Assembly (NCBI GenBank): GCA_020638555.1
Contig: JACKII010000006.1
Span: 124,001-188,000 of the forward strand
Origin: Alphaproteobacteria bacterium
GTDB lineage: Bacteria > Pseudomonadota > Alphaproteobacteria > Bin95
DNA length: 64,000 bases
Reading direction: 5' to 3'
A program made the translations under genes and the position numbers. The notes beneath the pieces are model-generated. The model worked only from the letters and a program-made list of their open reading frames with translations. It had not been told where the DNA came from and did no database searches. Shown piece by piece: positions 19,334 to 28,500 of the stretch (position 1 is its first letter; the number at the start of each line of letters is the position of its first letter).

Positions 19334-22300
19334 CTAAGTGGCGGTCCCTCCCGCGCCGTGAGAAGGCTCGGTCCCGGAGCGCGGCCCCGGCTCCCCGTCC
19401 TGGTCGGCGTTCGGGAAGAGCTTGTGGCCGCCGAAGATTTTCCGCTCCCGAATCCATTCGAACACCGCATAGAGCATCGGGATCATGAAGATGCCGAACA
19501 TCGCCGAGGCCAACATGCCGAACAACACCGGCATGCCCACGGCGAACATGCTGTCCGCACCGGGGCCTTGTGCGACCACCAACGGGATCAGGCCGGCGAT
19601 GAAGGCGAAGCTGGTCATCATCACCGGGCGGAAGCGCTGGTGGGCGCCGGTGACCGCGGATTGCTGGATGCTTTGTCCTTCGGCCCGTCGCGCCAGCGAG
19701 AACTCGGTCATCAGGATCGAGTTCTTGGCGGCCAGGGCGATCAGCACGACGATGCCGATCTGGGCGTAGAGCACGAAGCTCATATCGGCCAACTGAACGC
19801 CGATCATCGCCCCCAGCACCGCGACCACGACCGATAGCAGCACCGGGATCGGCACGTTCCAGCTTTCGTACAGCGCCACCAGAAAGAGGAAGGCGAACAC
19901 GATCGCAAACCCGATCACGATCGGCGTTTGCCCCGCCGACTCGACCTGCTCCAGGGCCTGGCCGGTCCATTCGTAGGCATAGCCGCGCGGAAGGTCCTTA
20001 TTCGACAGGTCCTCCATCGCCGCGATGGCATCGCCGTCGCCATAGCCGGGGCCGGCACTGCCATTGATGGAGATCGCACGATAGTTGTTGTAGCGCACGA
20101 TCGACCGGGCGCCGACCTCCAACGTGGCCCGCGCCACCGCCGACATGGGGACCATGGCGCCGGTGTTGCTCTTGACCTTGATGTCGTAGATCGAGTCGAT
20201 GGTGTTGCGGAACTGCTTCTCGCCCAGCAGCCGCACGGTCCAGGTTCTGCCGAACAGGTTGAAGTCGTTGACGTAGAACCCGCCCAGCGTGGTTTGCAGC
20301 GCCTGGAACACATCGGACAGCTTCAGGCCCAGCACCTGCACCTTGTCCCGGTCGATATCCAGCCGGACCTGGGGGGTCGACGCGTCGAAGGTGGAGAACA
20401 CCCGTTGCAGTTCCGGCCGTTGGTTCGCCTGAACGATGATGTTGCGCATGGTCGCCGCCATTTCGCTGGGCGATTGGCCGGTCAACCCTTCGAGGATGTA
20501 CTCGAACCCGCCGGTCTGGCCGATGCCGGAGATGGCAGGTGGGTTCAGCGGCAGGAAATAGCCTTCCGTCAGGGGGGCGAGAGACCGGGTCAGGCGGTTC
20601 ACCACGGCCGTGGCGTGCAGGTCCGGCGTGACCCGCTCCTCATAGGGCTTCAACCGGATGAACAGGATGCCGGAACTTGACGATGCGCCGCCGCCCAGGA
20701 AATCGAAGCCGGCCACCGAGACCACGGTCTGCACTGCCGGATCGGCGCTGACGATTTTCTGCGCCTTTGCTGCTGCGGCTTCCGTCCGGTTGAGCGACGC
20801 GCCGGGCGTCAGCCCGAACACCGCCATGATATAGCCCTGGTCTTCTTCCGGCAGGAAGCCGGACGGCGTCGTGGAGAACATATACAAGGTGCCGCCTGCC
20901 AGGGCAGCGACCAGCACGATGCTCATCACGGCGACGCGCACCAGGCGGGCCACGACCCAGCCATAGCCGTCGCCGACCCGATTGATGCCGTTGGTGACGA
21001 CGCGCATGATGCGGCCAGGATGGCCAGGCCGCAGGATGAGGGTGCAGAGGGCAGGGGATAGCGTCAGCGCGTTGATGGCCGAAATCACCATCGCCGCAGA
21101 AATCGTGATGGCGAACTGGCGGAACAACACGCCGCTGGAGCCGGGCAGGAAGGCGATCGGCACGAACACCGACAGCAACACCAAGGTGATGGCGATCACC
21201 GGGCCGGTGATTTCGGCCATGGCCTTGTGGGTCGCTTCGGCGGGCGAAAGGTGCGGTTCTTCCTCCATCACCCGTTCGACATTCTCGACCACGATGATGG
21301 CGTCGTCGACGACGATGCCGATGGCCAGGACCAAGGCGAGGAGGGATATGGTGTTGGCCGAGTAGCCAAACGCCAGCAGCACCGCAAAGGTGCCGATCAC
21401 GGCAACCGGCACCGCCAGCAGCGGAATCACGGTCGGGCGCAGGCGGCCGAGGAAGACAAACACGACGATGGCGACCAGGATGAACGCTTCCACCAGGGTG
21501 TGAACGACCTTGTCCATCATCGCCGAGACGAACTCGGCCGTGTTGTAGATATAGGCGTAGGTTACGCCTTCGGGGAAGCGGGGTTTCAGATCCTCCAGGC
21601 GCTGGGCCACCGCTTTGGCGACCGCAACCGCATTGGCGCCAGGCGACAGATAGATGCCGATGGCGGCGACGGGGCGGCCCTCGAACCGGGCCGTGGTATC
21701 GTAGTTGGCCGCGTCCAACTCGACGCGCCCGATGTCTTTGATCCGGACCAGCGCGCCGTTGCTGTCGCTGCGAAGCACGATGTTCTCGAATTCCTCGGCG
21801 GAGGTCAGGCGGCCCTTGGTGGTGACCGTCAACTGCAGCCGCTGGTCCTTGCTGAGCGGCGCCGCACCGATCCGGCCGGCCGCGGCCTGGAGGTTCTGAG
21901 ACTTGATCGCGGCGATGATTTCCGCACTGGAGAGCTCATAATTGGCGAGCTTTTGCGGATCGAGCCAAATGCGCATGGAATAATCCTGCGCGCCAAAAAT
22001 GGTAACATCGCCAACGCCGGGAACGCGCTTCAACTCGTCCAGGATCGAGATGGTGACGAAGTTGGAAAGAAACAGGTTATCGTGCTCGGGGTTGTTCGAA
22101 TAGAACATGAACACCTGCAACAGGCTGGTCGAAACCTTTTTGATCGACAAACCTGTTGATCGAACTTCTTCCGGCAACTTGGTTTCAACCAGGCTGGCCC
22201 GGTTTTGCACGTTGACGGTGGCGATGTCCGGGTCCTGGCTCAGGTCGAAACTGACATTCAGGCGGTAGGAGCCGTCGCTTCCCGACGTCGACTTCATATA

Positions 22301-22531
22301 CCGCATGCCCGAAACGCCGTTGATCGCGTTTTCGAGCTGCTGTGCCACGCTTTCTTCCACCGTTGGCGCATCGGCGCCGGAATAGGTGGCCGTCACCTGT
22401 ACCGTTGGCGGGGCGATATCCGGGTATTGCGCGGTCGGCATGACGGCGATCGCGATGGCGCCGGCCAGGGTGATGACCAGCGACACGACCATCGCCATGC
22501 GCGGACGTTTGATAAAGGTATCCGAAATCAT
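19334..22531 (-). CDS. RND multidrug efflux transporter, inner-membrane subunit (HAE1/AcrB-like)
   Basis: A 1065-residue proton-driven efflux pump. It begins with the typical FIKRPRMAMVVSLVITLAGA first helix. The proton-relay aspartate pair is in AIGIVVDDAIIVVENVERVM (fourth helix), and AAKNSILMTEF carries the matching lysine of helix ten. Two large periplasmic loops alternate with twelve hydrophobic segments. It would form a trimer and work with the adaptor lipoprotein encoded 11 bases upstream. An outer-membrane TolC-like channel gene is missing from the locus and must be supplied from elsewhere. No TetR-type repressor is adjacent. Hydrophobic drugs, solvents or quorum molecules are typical substrates. 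Confidence 0.95.
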   Translation of the reverse strand: MISDTFIKRPRMAMVVSLVITLAGAIAIAVMPTAQYPDIAPPTVQVTATYSGADAPTVEESVAQQLENAINGVSGMRYMKSTSGSDGSYRLNVSFDLSQDPDIATVNVQNRASLVETKLPEEVRSTGLSIKKVSTSLLQVFMFYSNNPEHDNLFLSNFVTISILDELKRVPGVGDVTIFGAQDYSMRIWLDPQKLANYELSSAEIIAAIKSQNLQAAAGRIGAAPLSKDQRLQLTVTTKGRLTSAEEFENIVLRSDSNGALVRIKDIGRVELDAANYDTTARFEGRPVAAIGIYLSPGANAVAVAKAVAQRLEDLKPRFPEGVTYAYIYNTAEFVSAMMDKVVHTLVEAFILVAIVVFVFLGRLRPTVIPLLAVPVAVIGTFAVLLAFGYSANTISLLALVLAIGIVVDDAIIVVENVERVMEEEPHLSPAEATHKAMAEITGPVIAITLVLLSVFVPIAFLPGSSGVLFRQFAITISAAMVISAINALTLSPALCTLILRPGHPGRIMRVVTNGINRVGDGYGWVVARLVRVAVMSIVLVAALAGGTLYMFSTTPSGFLPEEDQGYIMAVFGLTPGASLNRTEAAAAKAQKIVSADPAVQTVVSVAGFDFLGGGASSSSGILFIRLKPYEERVTPDLHATAVVNRLTRSLAPLTEGYFLPLNPPAISGIGQTGGFEYILEGLTGQSPSEMAATMRNIIVQANQRPELQRVFSTFDASTPQVRLDIDRDKVQVLGLKLSDVFQALQTTLGGFYVNDFNLFGRTWTVRLLGEKQFRNTIDSIYDIKVKSNTGAMVPMSAVARATLEVGARSIVRYNNYRAISINGSAGPGYGDGDAIAAMEDLSNKDLPRGYAYEWTGQALEQVESAGQTPIVIGFAIVFAFLFLVALYESWNVPIPVLLSVVVAVLGAMIGVQLADMSFVLYAQIGIVVLIALAAKNSILMTEFSLARRAEGQSIQQSAVTGAHQRFRPVMMTSFAFIAGLIPLVVAQGPGADSMFAVGMPVLFGMLASAMFGIFMIPMLYAVFEWIRERKIFGGHKLFPNADQDGEPGPRSGTEPSHGAGGTAT

Positions 22532-22542
22532 GGGGGTCGGAC

Positions 22543-23694
22543 CTAGCCGTCTTTAGAGGGATTGCCGTCAGGGTCCGTCGCCATTTGCGGCGCAACCTTG
22601 CCGCCGGGACGGGCATTCTGGTGGCCGCTGACGATCACGCGATCACCCTTTTCGAGGCCGGATTTGACGACGATCACCGATCCGCGTTGCTCGCCCACGA
22701 TCAGGCGTTTGATGCGCACCGTGTCATCCTTGTCGACGACCAGCGCATAGGCGCCCTGCTGGTCCAGCAACAGGCCGGCCTGTTGCATCACCAGTTTCTC
22801 CTCCGGCGCCTTGCGGACAACCTCGACATTGACCAGTTGCTGGTCGACCAGCAACTGGTCCGGATTGGGGATGCTGGCGCGGACCTCGACCGAGTCGGTG
22901 GCCGCCGACGCCTGGACATCCGCGAACTGGATATGGCCCTTGTGGGGGTAGAGCGAGCCATCCCCCAGATGGAGTTGCACATAGACGCTGTCGGCACCCT
23001 CGCCGATTTTCTGCACCTGCAACAGCAGCCATTGCGGCACCGGGAAGCGTACGAAGATCGGGTCTTGCGCCACCAGCATCACCAGGGGTCCGCTGGACGG
23101 CCCCACCAGATTGCCCACGGAATAGGCCGAACGGCCGATGCGGCCGTCCATGGGCGCGCTGATCTTGGTGTAACTGAGATTCAGGCGCGCAGTGCCCAGG
23201 TCCGCCTTGCGGGCCTGAAGGTTCGCCTGCGATTGCGCCAGGTTCGCGGCGGCTTCGTCCAGGCTGGCCCGGGCGACGTTGTTGCGGCTCGCCAGCGCTC
23301 TCATCCGGTCGAAGGTTTGGTTGGCCAGTGTCACCGCGGCTTCGGCGCTGACGACATTGGCTTCGGCCTGTTGCTCCGCCAGTTGAAACGTGTCGGGTTC
23401 GATTTGGTACAGCAATTCGTCTTTTTTGACGTCCGCGCCTTCCTCGAACAGCCGCGCCTTCAAGAACCCTTGCACGCGCGCCCGGACTTCCACCTTGTCG
23501 ATGGCTTCGACGCGACCGGAGAATGTGCGGGTGTTGGTCAGGTCCTTCAATTCGGCCGGCGCCACGACCACCGACGGCGGAGGCGGCGGCGCTGTCTGAC
23601 TCTGCGCCTGCTTCTCATCGCAGCCCGAGAGCAACCCTGCGGCGAGTAACATCAAAACTGCCGGGACGGCAAAGCGCATTCTCGCTCTCTCCAT
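22543..23694 (-). CDS. RND efflux periplasmic adaptor lipoprotein (HlyD/AcrA-like)
   Basis: A 383-residue membrane-fusion protein. Residues 1-24 are a lipoprotein signal with lipobox LLSGC (Cys25), so it should be anchored by lipid. It has two half-lipoyl segments (RVEAIDKVEVRARVQGFLKARLFEEG and TKISAPMDGRIG), a helical hairpin between about residues 105 and 180, and the beta-barrel and membrane-proximal parts after that. The chosen ATG at 23694 is preceded by GAGGAAG; a second ATG five codons in is also possible. It bridges the inner-membrane pump to an outer channel. Confidence 0.92.
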   Translation of the reverse strand: MERARMRFAVPAVLMLLAAGLLSGCDEKQAQSQTAPPPPPSVVVAPAELKDLTNTRTFSGRVEAIDKVEVRARVQGFLKARLFEEGADVKKDELLYQIEPDTFQLAEQQAEANVVSAEAAVTLANQTFDRMRALASRNNVARASLDEAAANLAQSQANLQARKADLGTARLNLSYTKISAPMDGRIGRSAYSVGNLVGPSSGPLVMLVAQDPIFVRFPVPQWLLLQVQKIGEGADSVYVQLHLGDGSLYPHKGHIQFADVQASAATDSVEVRASIPNPDQLLVDQQLVNVEVVRKAPEEKLVMQQAGLLLDQQGAYALVVDKDDTVRIKRLIVGEQRGSVIVVKSGLEKGDRVIVSGHQNARPGGKVAPQMATDPDGNPSKDG

Positions 23695-24068
23695 GAACCA
23701 AACTTCCTCGGTTTGCCATATCGGTAAAACGGTGCGGTAGCGTCAGCGAAACTGCTTACCCAAATCAGCGAGCTTCCCTATTACCCGGACTCGGGTATGT
23801 GCACAACAATAACACGTTGTCGCACTTTGTCTTTTGCGGCAGTATAGTAGCAACGGTGACGGTGAGCAACCATTGGTGAAAGTCTTCTAAACACCATCGA
23901 CACCGAAGCGGGATGCGACCGGGGTTTTGTCGGCAGTGCTGATCAAATTTGTCTATATGCCACGCGCCGGCAGGTCTGTGGGGAGGGGCGCGGGTGCCGG
24001 GGCAATTGTCGCTGGCGTATCTCGGTCCGCTCGGCGTAAGATTTCCCCGAATAACGGAGGAAACAGCC
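23695..24068. other. Intergenic region without a gene
   Basis: This 374-base divergent gap lies between the efflux operon and the VOC gene. It contains a relatively AT-rich patch at 23800-23850 that may hold promoters, but no clear -35/-10 pair with good spacing. Open frames on either strand lack ribosome sites or similarity. No repressor gene for the pump was seen. Confidence 0.6.
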
Positions 24069-24635
24069 ATGTCACGAGCATCCAAGGCGACGCCGGTGGG
24101 GATCAACCACGTGGTTCTCAACGTGCGGAACATGGAAGAGTCGCACCGCTTTTGGACCGAAGTGGTCGGCATGCACCAGGTGGGCCAGTTGAAGCCGCGC
24201 CCGGACCGCCCCAATCCGCCGAACATGCGCTTCTATAGCGGCCTGCGTCAGGGCCGGGAGAACCACCACGATCTCGCGCTGGTCGAGAATCCGAACCTGC
24301 CGGAACCGCCGGAAGAATGGAGCATGTTCGGCATGCCGTCGGCGGTCAACCACATCGCCATCACCTTTCCCGACCGCGAGTCTTGGATGAAGCACCTGGA
24401 ATATCTTCAGGAAAAAGGGGTGAAATTCAACCGTCGCGTCGATCATGGCATGACCCACAGCTTGTATATCAACGACCCCAACGGCTATGGCGTCGAACTG
24501 CTCTACGAGCTGCCGCGGGATGTCTGGGGCGGCGATATCGACGGCGCCCTGAACTGGGCCCGCGCCCTGCCGACCGAGGGCAAGGAGGCGCTCGAAGACG
24601 CGACCGACGACCTGCCCGTGTTCGGCAAGGCCTGA
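24069..24635 (+). CDS. VOC family protein (extradiol dioxygenase/glyoxalase fold)
   Basis: A 188-residue vicinal-oxygen-chelate protein. The paired beta-alpha-beta modules begin at GINHVVLNVRNMEESHRFW (about residue 10) and VNHIAITFPDRESW (about residue 94). Candidate metal ligands are the histidines of these two strands and the glutamate in NGYGVELLYELP (about residue 143). The long intermodule region resembles catechol 2,3-dioxygenase-like members more than glyoxalase I. It is followed after 10 bases by a RidA protein and then a molybdoenzyme subunit, which suggests a small catabolic operon. The substrate is unknown. The ATG at 24069 follows AACGGAGG. Confidence 0.85.
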   Translation: MSRASKATPVGINHVVLNVRNMEESHRFWTEVVGMHQVGQLKPRPDRPNPPNMRFYSGLRQGRENHHDLALVENPNLPEPPEEWSMFGMPSAVNHIAITFPDRESWMKHLEYLQEKGVKFNRRVDHGMTHSLYINDPNGYGVELLYELPRDVWGGDIDGALNWARALPTEGKEALEDATDDLPVFGKA

Positions 24636-24645
24636 CGAGGCGTCC

Positions 24646-25032
24646 ATGCCCAAGCGCCAGAGCATCGAAATCCCCGGCTTCAGCCACGCCAACCCGATTC
24701 CGGGCGCGAGCCGCATCGGCAATCTGATGATGTCGAGCGTCATCGGCGGCCGGGACCCGGGCGCAAGCACCATGCCGCCGGATCTTGGCGGGCAGATCGC
24801 CAACGTCTTCACCCATATCCGCAGCGCCATGGCGGCGGCGGGCGGCTCGCCGGACAATATCCTGCGCATCACGTTTTATGTGCGGGATGCGGCGGAGGGC
24901 CGGGCAGCGCTGAACGGCGAGTGGGAGAAGATGTTCCCAGACCCCGAGTCCCGCCCCGCCCGGCACACCATCGCCGTGCCCGGCAGCGGTCCCGGTCTGG
25001 TCTCGTGCGAGTTCGTGGCGGTGCTGGACTGA
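24646..25032 (+). CDS. RidA/YjgF/YER057c/UK114 family protein
   Basis: A 128-residue RidA-type protein, probably a trimer. The conserved arginine occurs in RPARHTI near residue 105 and the acidic end in VSCEFVAVLD near residue 122. Classical RidA deaminates reactive enamine/imine intermediates; relatives in catabolic operons act in aminomuconate or similar pathways. The central AAAGGSPDNILRITFYV segment fits the family. It sits between a VOC protein (10 bases upstream) and the CoxL-like gene (29 bases downstream), so it probably belongs to the same transcript. Confidence 0.88.
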   Translation: MPKRQSIEIPGFSHANPIPGASRIGNLMMSSVIGGRDPGASTMPPDLGGQIANVFTHIRSAMAAAGGSPDNILRITFYVRDAAEGRAALNGEWEKMFPDPESRPARHTIAVPGSGPGLVSCEFVAVLD

Positions 25033-25061
25033 CGTCCCGACCGGAATGGAGAGCATTTGAC

Positions 25062-27392
25062 ATGAAATTCGGTGTCGGCCAGCCGGCCACCCGGCTGGAG
25101 GATATTCGTCTGGTCCAGGGCCAGGGCCATTTCCAGGACGACCGGCAACTGCCGGGTCAGGTCTATACGGTGTTCGTCCGCTCGCCCCACGCCCATGCGA
25201 AGATCAACGGCGTCGCGACCGCCGCTGCCAGGGCCGCGCCGGGCGTGCTGGCGGTCTATACCGGGGCGGACTATGCCGCCGACGGCCTCGGCATGCCGAA
25301 GGCGACGCAGCCGCGCAAGCGCGCCGACGGCTCGCCCATGTTCGCGCCGCAGCGCCCGGCCATGATGGTCGACCGGGTGCGCTATGTCGGCGACACCGTG
25401 GCCATGGTCATCGCCGAGACCCTGAACCAGGCCAAGGACGCCGCCGAACTGGTGGACGTCGACTACGAACCGCTGCCGTCGGTCACCGACACGGCCTTCG
25501 CCGCCGATCCGGCCTCGCCGCCGATCTGGGAGGGCAACCCCGACAACATCTCGCACCGCCACGAGCGCGGCGACAGGGCCAAGACCGAGGCGGCTTTCGC
25601 CGGGGCGGCCCACATCGTCAAGCGCCGCTATGTCATCACCCGCGTCCACGCCCAGTATATGGAGCCGCGCGGCTCGCTGGGGGTCTGGGATGCGGGCGAC
25701 GAGCGCTATGTGCTCTATGCCGACGTGAACTACCCGCACCGGGTGCGCAACATGCTGGCCAACCAGGTGTTTCGCGTGCCGGAAAGCGCGGTCCGCGTCG
25801 TGGTGCAGGATGTGGGCGGCGGCTTCGGCACCAAGGGCTGGCAGTATGTCGACCACCGGCTGGTGCTGTGGGCGGCCCGGAAGCTCGGCCGGCCGGTGCG
25901 CTGGACCTGCGAGCGCTCGGAGGCCGTCATGGCTGACGAGCACGGGCGCGACAATATCGGCGAGATTTCCCTGGCCTTCGATGCCGGGGGCAAACTCCTG
26001 GGCCTGCACCTCGACATGATCGCCAATATCGGCGCCTATGTCGCCAGCGACCGGCAATTGCTGACGCCCTTCGGCCAGATCGGCACCGTGACCGGCGTCT
26101 ATGACATTCCGGCGGCCTATGTCTGCATCGACGCGGTGCTGACCAACACCAACCCGACCGCCCCCTATCGCGGCGCCGGCCGGCCGGAAGCCATCTATCT
26201 GATCGAGCGCGCGATGGATGCCGCCGCCGACGAACTGGGCATCGACCGGCTGGAATTGCGCCGGCGCAACATGATCCAGCCCGCGCAACTACCCTACAAG
26301 ACGCCGTTGGGGCCGCACTATGATGTGGGCGCCTTTCCCGACAATCTGGACCGGGCTTTGACGCTCGCCGATGTCGCCGGTTTTGCCGCGCGCCGGGCCG
26401 AATCGGCGGCGCGCGGCAAGCTGCGCGGGCTCGGCATCGCCAACGCCATCGAGCAGGCGGCCGGCCCGCAGCCGGAATATGCGGAGGTGCGCTTCAACCC
26501 TTCCGGCACGGCACTGCTGATGCTGGGCACCAAGAGCCACGGCCAGGGCCACGAGACGGTGTTCAAGCAAATCCTGCACGAAAAGCTGGGCATCGACCCG
26601 GCGGACGTGCGCTTTATCGACGGCGACACCGACCGCGTCGCCTTCGGCATGGGCTCGAACGGATCGCGGTCCATGGCCATTGGCGGGTCGGCGCTGGTGC
26701 TGGCGGCGGACAAGATCATCGCCAAGGGCAAACGGCTGGCCGCGCACCTGCTGGAGGCGGGGGAAGGCGACGTGGAATTCGCGGACGGCGCGTTCAGCGT
26801 CGTCGGCACGGACCGAAAGCTCGCCCTGAAGGACGTCGCCCGTGCGGCCTTCCAGCCGGCGCGTCTGCCGCAAGGGATGGAGCCGGGCTTCTATGAGAAC
26901 GCCACCTTCAGCGCGAGCGAGCCGACCTATCCGAACAGCTGCCATGTCTGCGAGGTGGAGGTGGACCCGGAAACCGGCCGCACCCAGGCGCTGGGCTATT
27001 GGGTGGTGGACGATGTGGGCACGGTCATCAATCCGCTGACGTTGAAAGGCCAGATCCACGGCGGCATCGCCCAGGGCATCGGCCAGGCGCTGATGGAGCG
27101 CGTGGTCTACGACCCCGACAGCGGCCAGTTGCTGAGCGCCAGCTTCATGGACTACGCCATGCCGCGGGCCGGCGACCTGTCCTCGGTCGCGGTCGAGAGC
27201 AACCCGATTCCCACCGCCCGCAACCTGCTGGGCGCAAAGGGGGCCGGGGAGGCGGGTACGGTCGGAGCACTGCCCAGCTTCATGCTGGCGGTGATGGATG
27301 CGCTGCGCCCGCTCGGTGTGCGGGACCTGGACATGCCGGCAACGCCGGAAGCCGTGTGGCGGGCGATCCAGGCCGCGCGTTCGGCCGGCTGA
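25062..27392 (+). CDS. Xanthine dehydrogenase/CoxL-family molybdopterin-binding subunit
   Basis: A 776-residue large subunit of a molybdenum hydroxylase. It has the N-terminal 'a/b hammerhead' domain (VRSPHAHAKI, then EPLPSV near residue 135), the molybdopterin segment QDVGGGFGTKGW near residue 250, and PYRGAGRPEA near residue 370. The last resembles the AYRGAGR form II loop rather than the AYXCSFR loop of true CO dehydrogenase. The catalytic glutamate is in KGAGEAGTVGALP near the C-terminus. Partner 2Fe-2S and FAD subunits (CoxS, CoxM) are not adjacent, which is unusual. The ATG at 25062 follows GGAATGGAGAG. An N-heterocycle or aldehyde substrate is more likely than CO. Confidence 0.88.
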   Translation: MKFGVGQPATRLEDIRLVQGQGHFQDDRQLPGQVYTVFVRSPHAHAKINGVATAAARAAPGVLAVYTGADYAADGLGMPKATQPRKRADGSPMFAPQRPAMMVDRVRYVGDTVAMVIAETLNQAKDAAELVDVDYEPLPSVTDTAFAADPASPPIWEGNPDNISHRHERGDRAKTEAAFAGAAHIVKRRYVITRVHAQYMEPRGSLGVWDAGDERYVLYADVNYPHRVRNMLANQVFRVPESAVRVVVQDVGGGFGTKGWQYVDHRLVLWAARKLGRPVRWTCERSEAVMADEHGRDNIGEISLAFDAGGKLLGLHLDMIANIGAYVASDRQLLTPFGQIGTVTGVYDIPAAYVCIDAVLTNTNPTAPYRGAGRPEAIYLIERAMDAAADELGIDRLELRRRNMIQPAQLPYKTPLGPHYDVGAFPDNLDRALTLADVAGFAARRAESAARGKLRGLGIANAIEQAAGPQPEYAEVRFNPSGTALLMLGTKSHGQGHETVFKQILHEKLGIDPADVRFIDGDTDRVAFGMGSNGSRSMAIGGSALVLAADKIIAKGKRLAAHLLEAGEGDVEFADGAFSVVGTDRKLALKDVARAAFQPARLPQGMEPGFYENATFSASEPTYPNSCHVCEVEVDPETGRTQALGYWVVDDVGTVINPLTLKGQIHGGIAQGIGQALMERVVYDPDSGQLLSASFMDYAMPRAGDLSSVAVESNPIPTARNLLGAKGAGEAGTVGALPSFMLAVMDALRPLGVRDLDMPATPEAVWRAIQAARSAG

Positions 27393-27509
27393 ACCGGCAC
27401 CTTGGTCCTATCCGGTTGTTGCGGATTGCAATTGCGGTGGCAGTTGTATGTGGTACCCTGTTCGCGGAGATGCATATGTGCTTCCGCTCTGAGAAGGCAG
27501 GTCCAAGCA

Positions 27510-28325
27510 ATGCGTACAACCGCTATTTCCGCTGTGTTTTCGGCCATCGCCTGTGCAATGGGCGGGGCGGCCGTGGCGGCCGATGGTTTCATCACCATTG
27601 CGCCGGGGAATATCCCCAATTTTTTCGCCATCGGCATTGGCGCCGCACCGGACTATCTGGGCTCAGACAACTACATGGCCGGCGGCGCTCCCGCCGGTCG
27701 GGTGGCGATTGGCGAGCACCGCTATGTGAGCCTGGAGGCGAACTATCTGAGTGTGAATCTGATCAACGATCCGCACTTCCAGGCCGGGCCGTCCGGGCTG
27801 TATCGCTTCGGGCGGGACAATGTGGACGACCGGTTGGTGGACAAGCTGCCGGACATCGACAACACCGTCGAGTTGGGCGCATTCGTCGGCTATGAGTGGT
27901 GGGACGAGGACGATTCCCGCAATCGCTGGCGGATCGGAGCCGACTTCCTGCACGATGTCGGCGGCGTGCATAACGGCTTCGTCGTCAGCGCGTCGCTGCG
28001 CAAGTGGTTTGCCATCGGCTCGACCGGGGCATTGGGGATTGGCCTCGCCACCTCCTACGGGTCCGACGACTATACCGACAAGTATTTTTCGGTGACGAGC
28101 CGCGGCGCGGCGGCCAGCGGCCTGCACATGTTCCAGGCCGATGGCGGCATGCGCGACGCGCGGTTGACGGCCCTTTATGTCCAACCGATTTCGCAATCGT
28201 GGATCGTCGGCGCCGGTGCGATGTATTCGCGCTTTCTGGGCGACGCCGCCGACAGCCCGGTGGTGGACGACCGCGGCGATGCCAACCAGTTCATTTTCGG
28301 CGTGGGCGCCGGCTATACGTGGTGA
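27510..28325 (+). CDS. MipA/OmpV-like outer-membrane protein
   Basis: A 271-residue exported protein with a signal peptide at residues 1-24 ending AVA-AD. Alternating beta strands follow, with aromatic girdle residues typical of small beta-barrels (NFFAIGIGAAPDYLGSDNY, FVGYEWWDED). The C-terminus is GVGAGYTW, ending in an aromatic residue as outer-membrane barrels often do. The GIGAAPDYLGS block near residue 45 matches MipA/OmpV proteins, which are linked to murein hydrolase scaffolding or to substrate porin roles. The ATG at 27510 follows GAAGGCAGG. It is 117 bases past the molybdoenzyme gene and may have its own promoter. Confidence 0.82.
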   Translation: MRTTAISAVFSAIACAMGGAAVAADGFITIAPGNIPNFFAIGIGAAPDYLGSDNYMAGGAPAGRVAIGEHRYVSLEANYLSVNLINDPHFQAGPSGLYRFGRDNVDDRLVDKLPDIDNTVELGAFVGYEWWDEDDSRNRWRIGADFLHDVGGVHNGFVVSASLRKWFAIGSTGALGIGLATSYGSDDYTDKYFSVTSRGAAASGLHMFQADGGMRDARLTALYVQPISQSWIVGAGAMYSRFLGDAADSPVVDDRGDANQFIFGVGAGYTW

Positions 28326-28341
28326 CCCGCCGCTGACCCGA

Positions 28342-28363
28342 AGACTCCGTCGCCGGGTCTTCT
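28342..28363 (+). terminator. Weak hairpin after the MipA-like gene
   Basis: AAGACT and GGTCTT form a 6-bp stem including one G-T pair around a 9-base loop, 17 bases after the stop. There is no T-run, so it is only a candidate. Confidence 0.25.
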
Positions 28364-28500
28364 GACCGAGCTGCCGGGCGGCCAGCCTCGCGCGCAAGGA
28401 CAGGCTGCCTCGCGGCCAACCTAGCCCAAGATACGAAACGCCGGGCAATTTTCTGAAGCTTGGCCGCGCCACCCGGTTTCCCGGAGGCACGGCATTGGGC

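Noticed and set aside
23817..23848. Sigma-70 promoter TTGTCG...TATAGT ahead of the VOC gene
   Set aside because: The spacing between the elements is 20 bases from the first candidate -35 and 10 from the second, both outside the useful range.
25062..27392. True aerobic CO dehydrogenase
   Set aside because: The active-site loop resembles PYRGAGR rather than the AYXCSFR type of form I enzymes, and coxS and coxM are absent.
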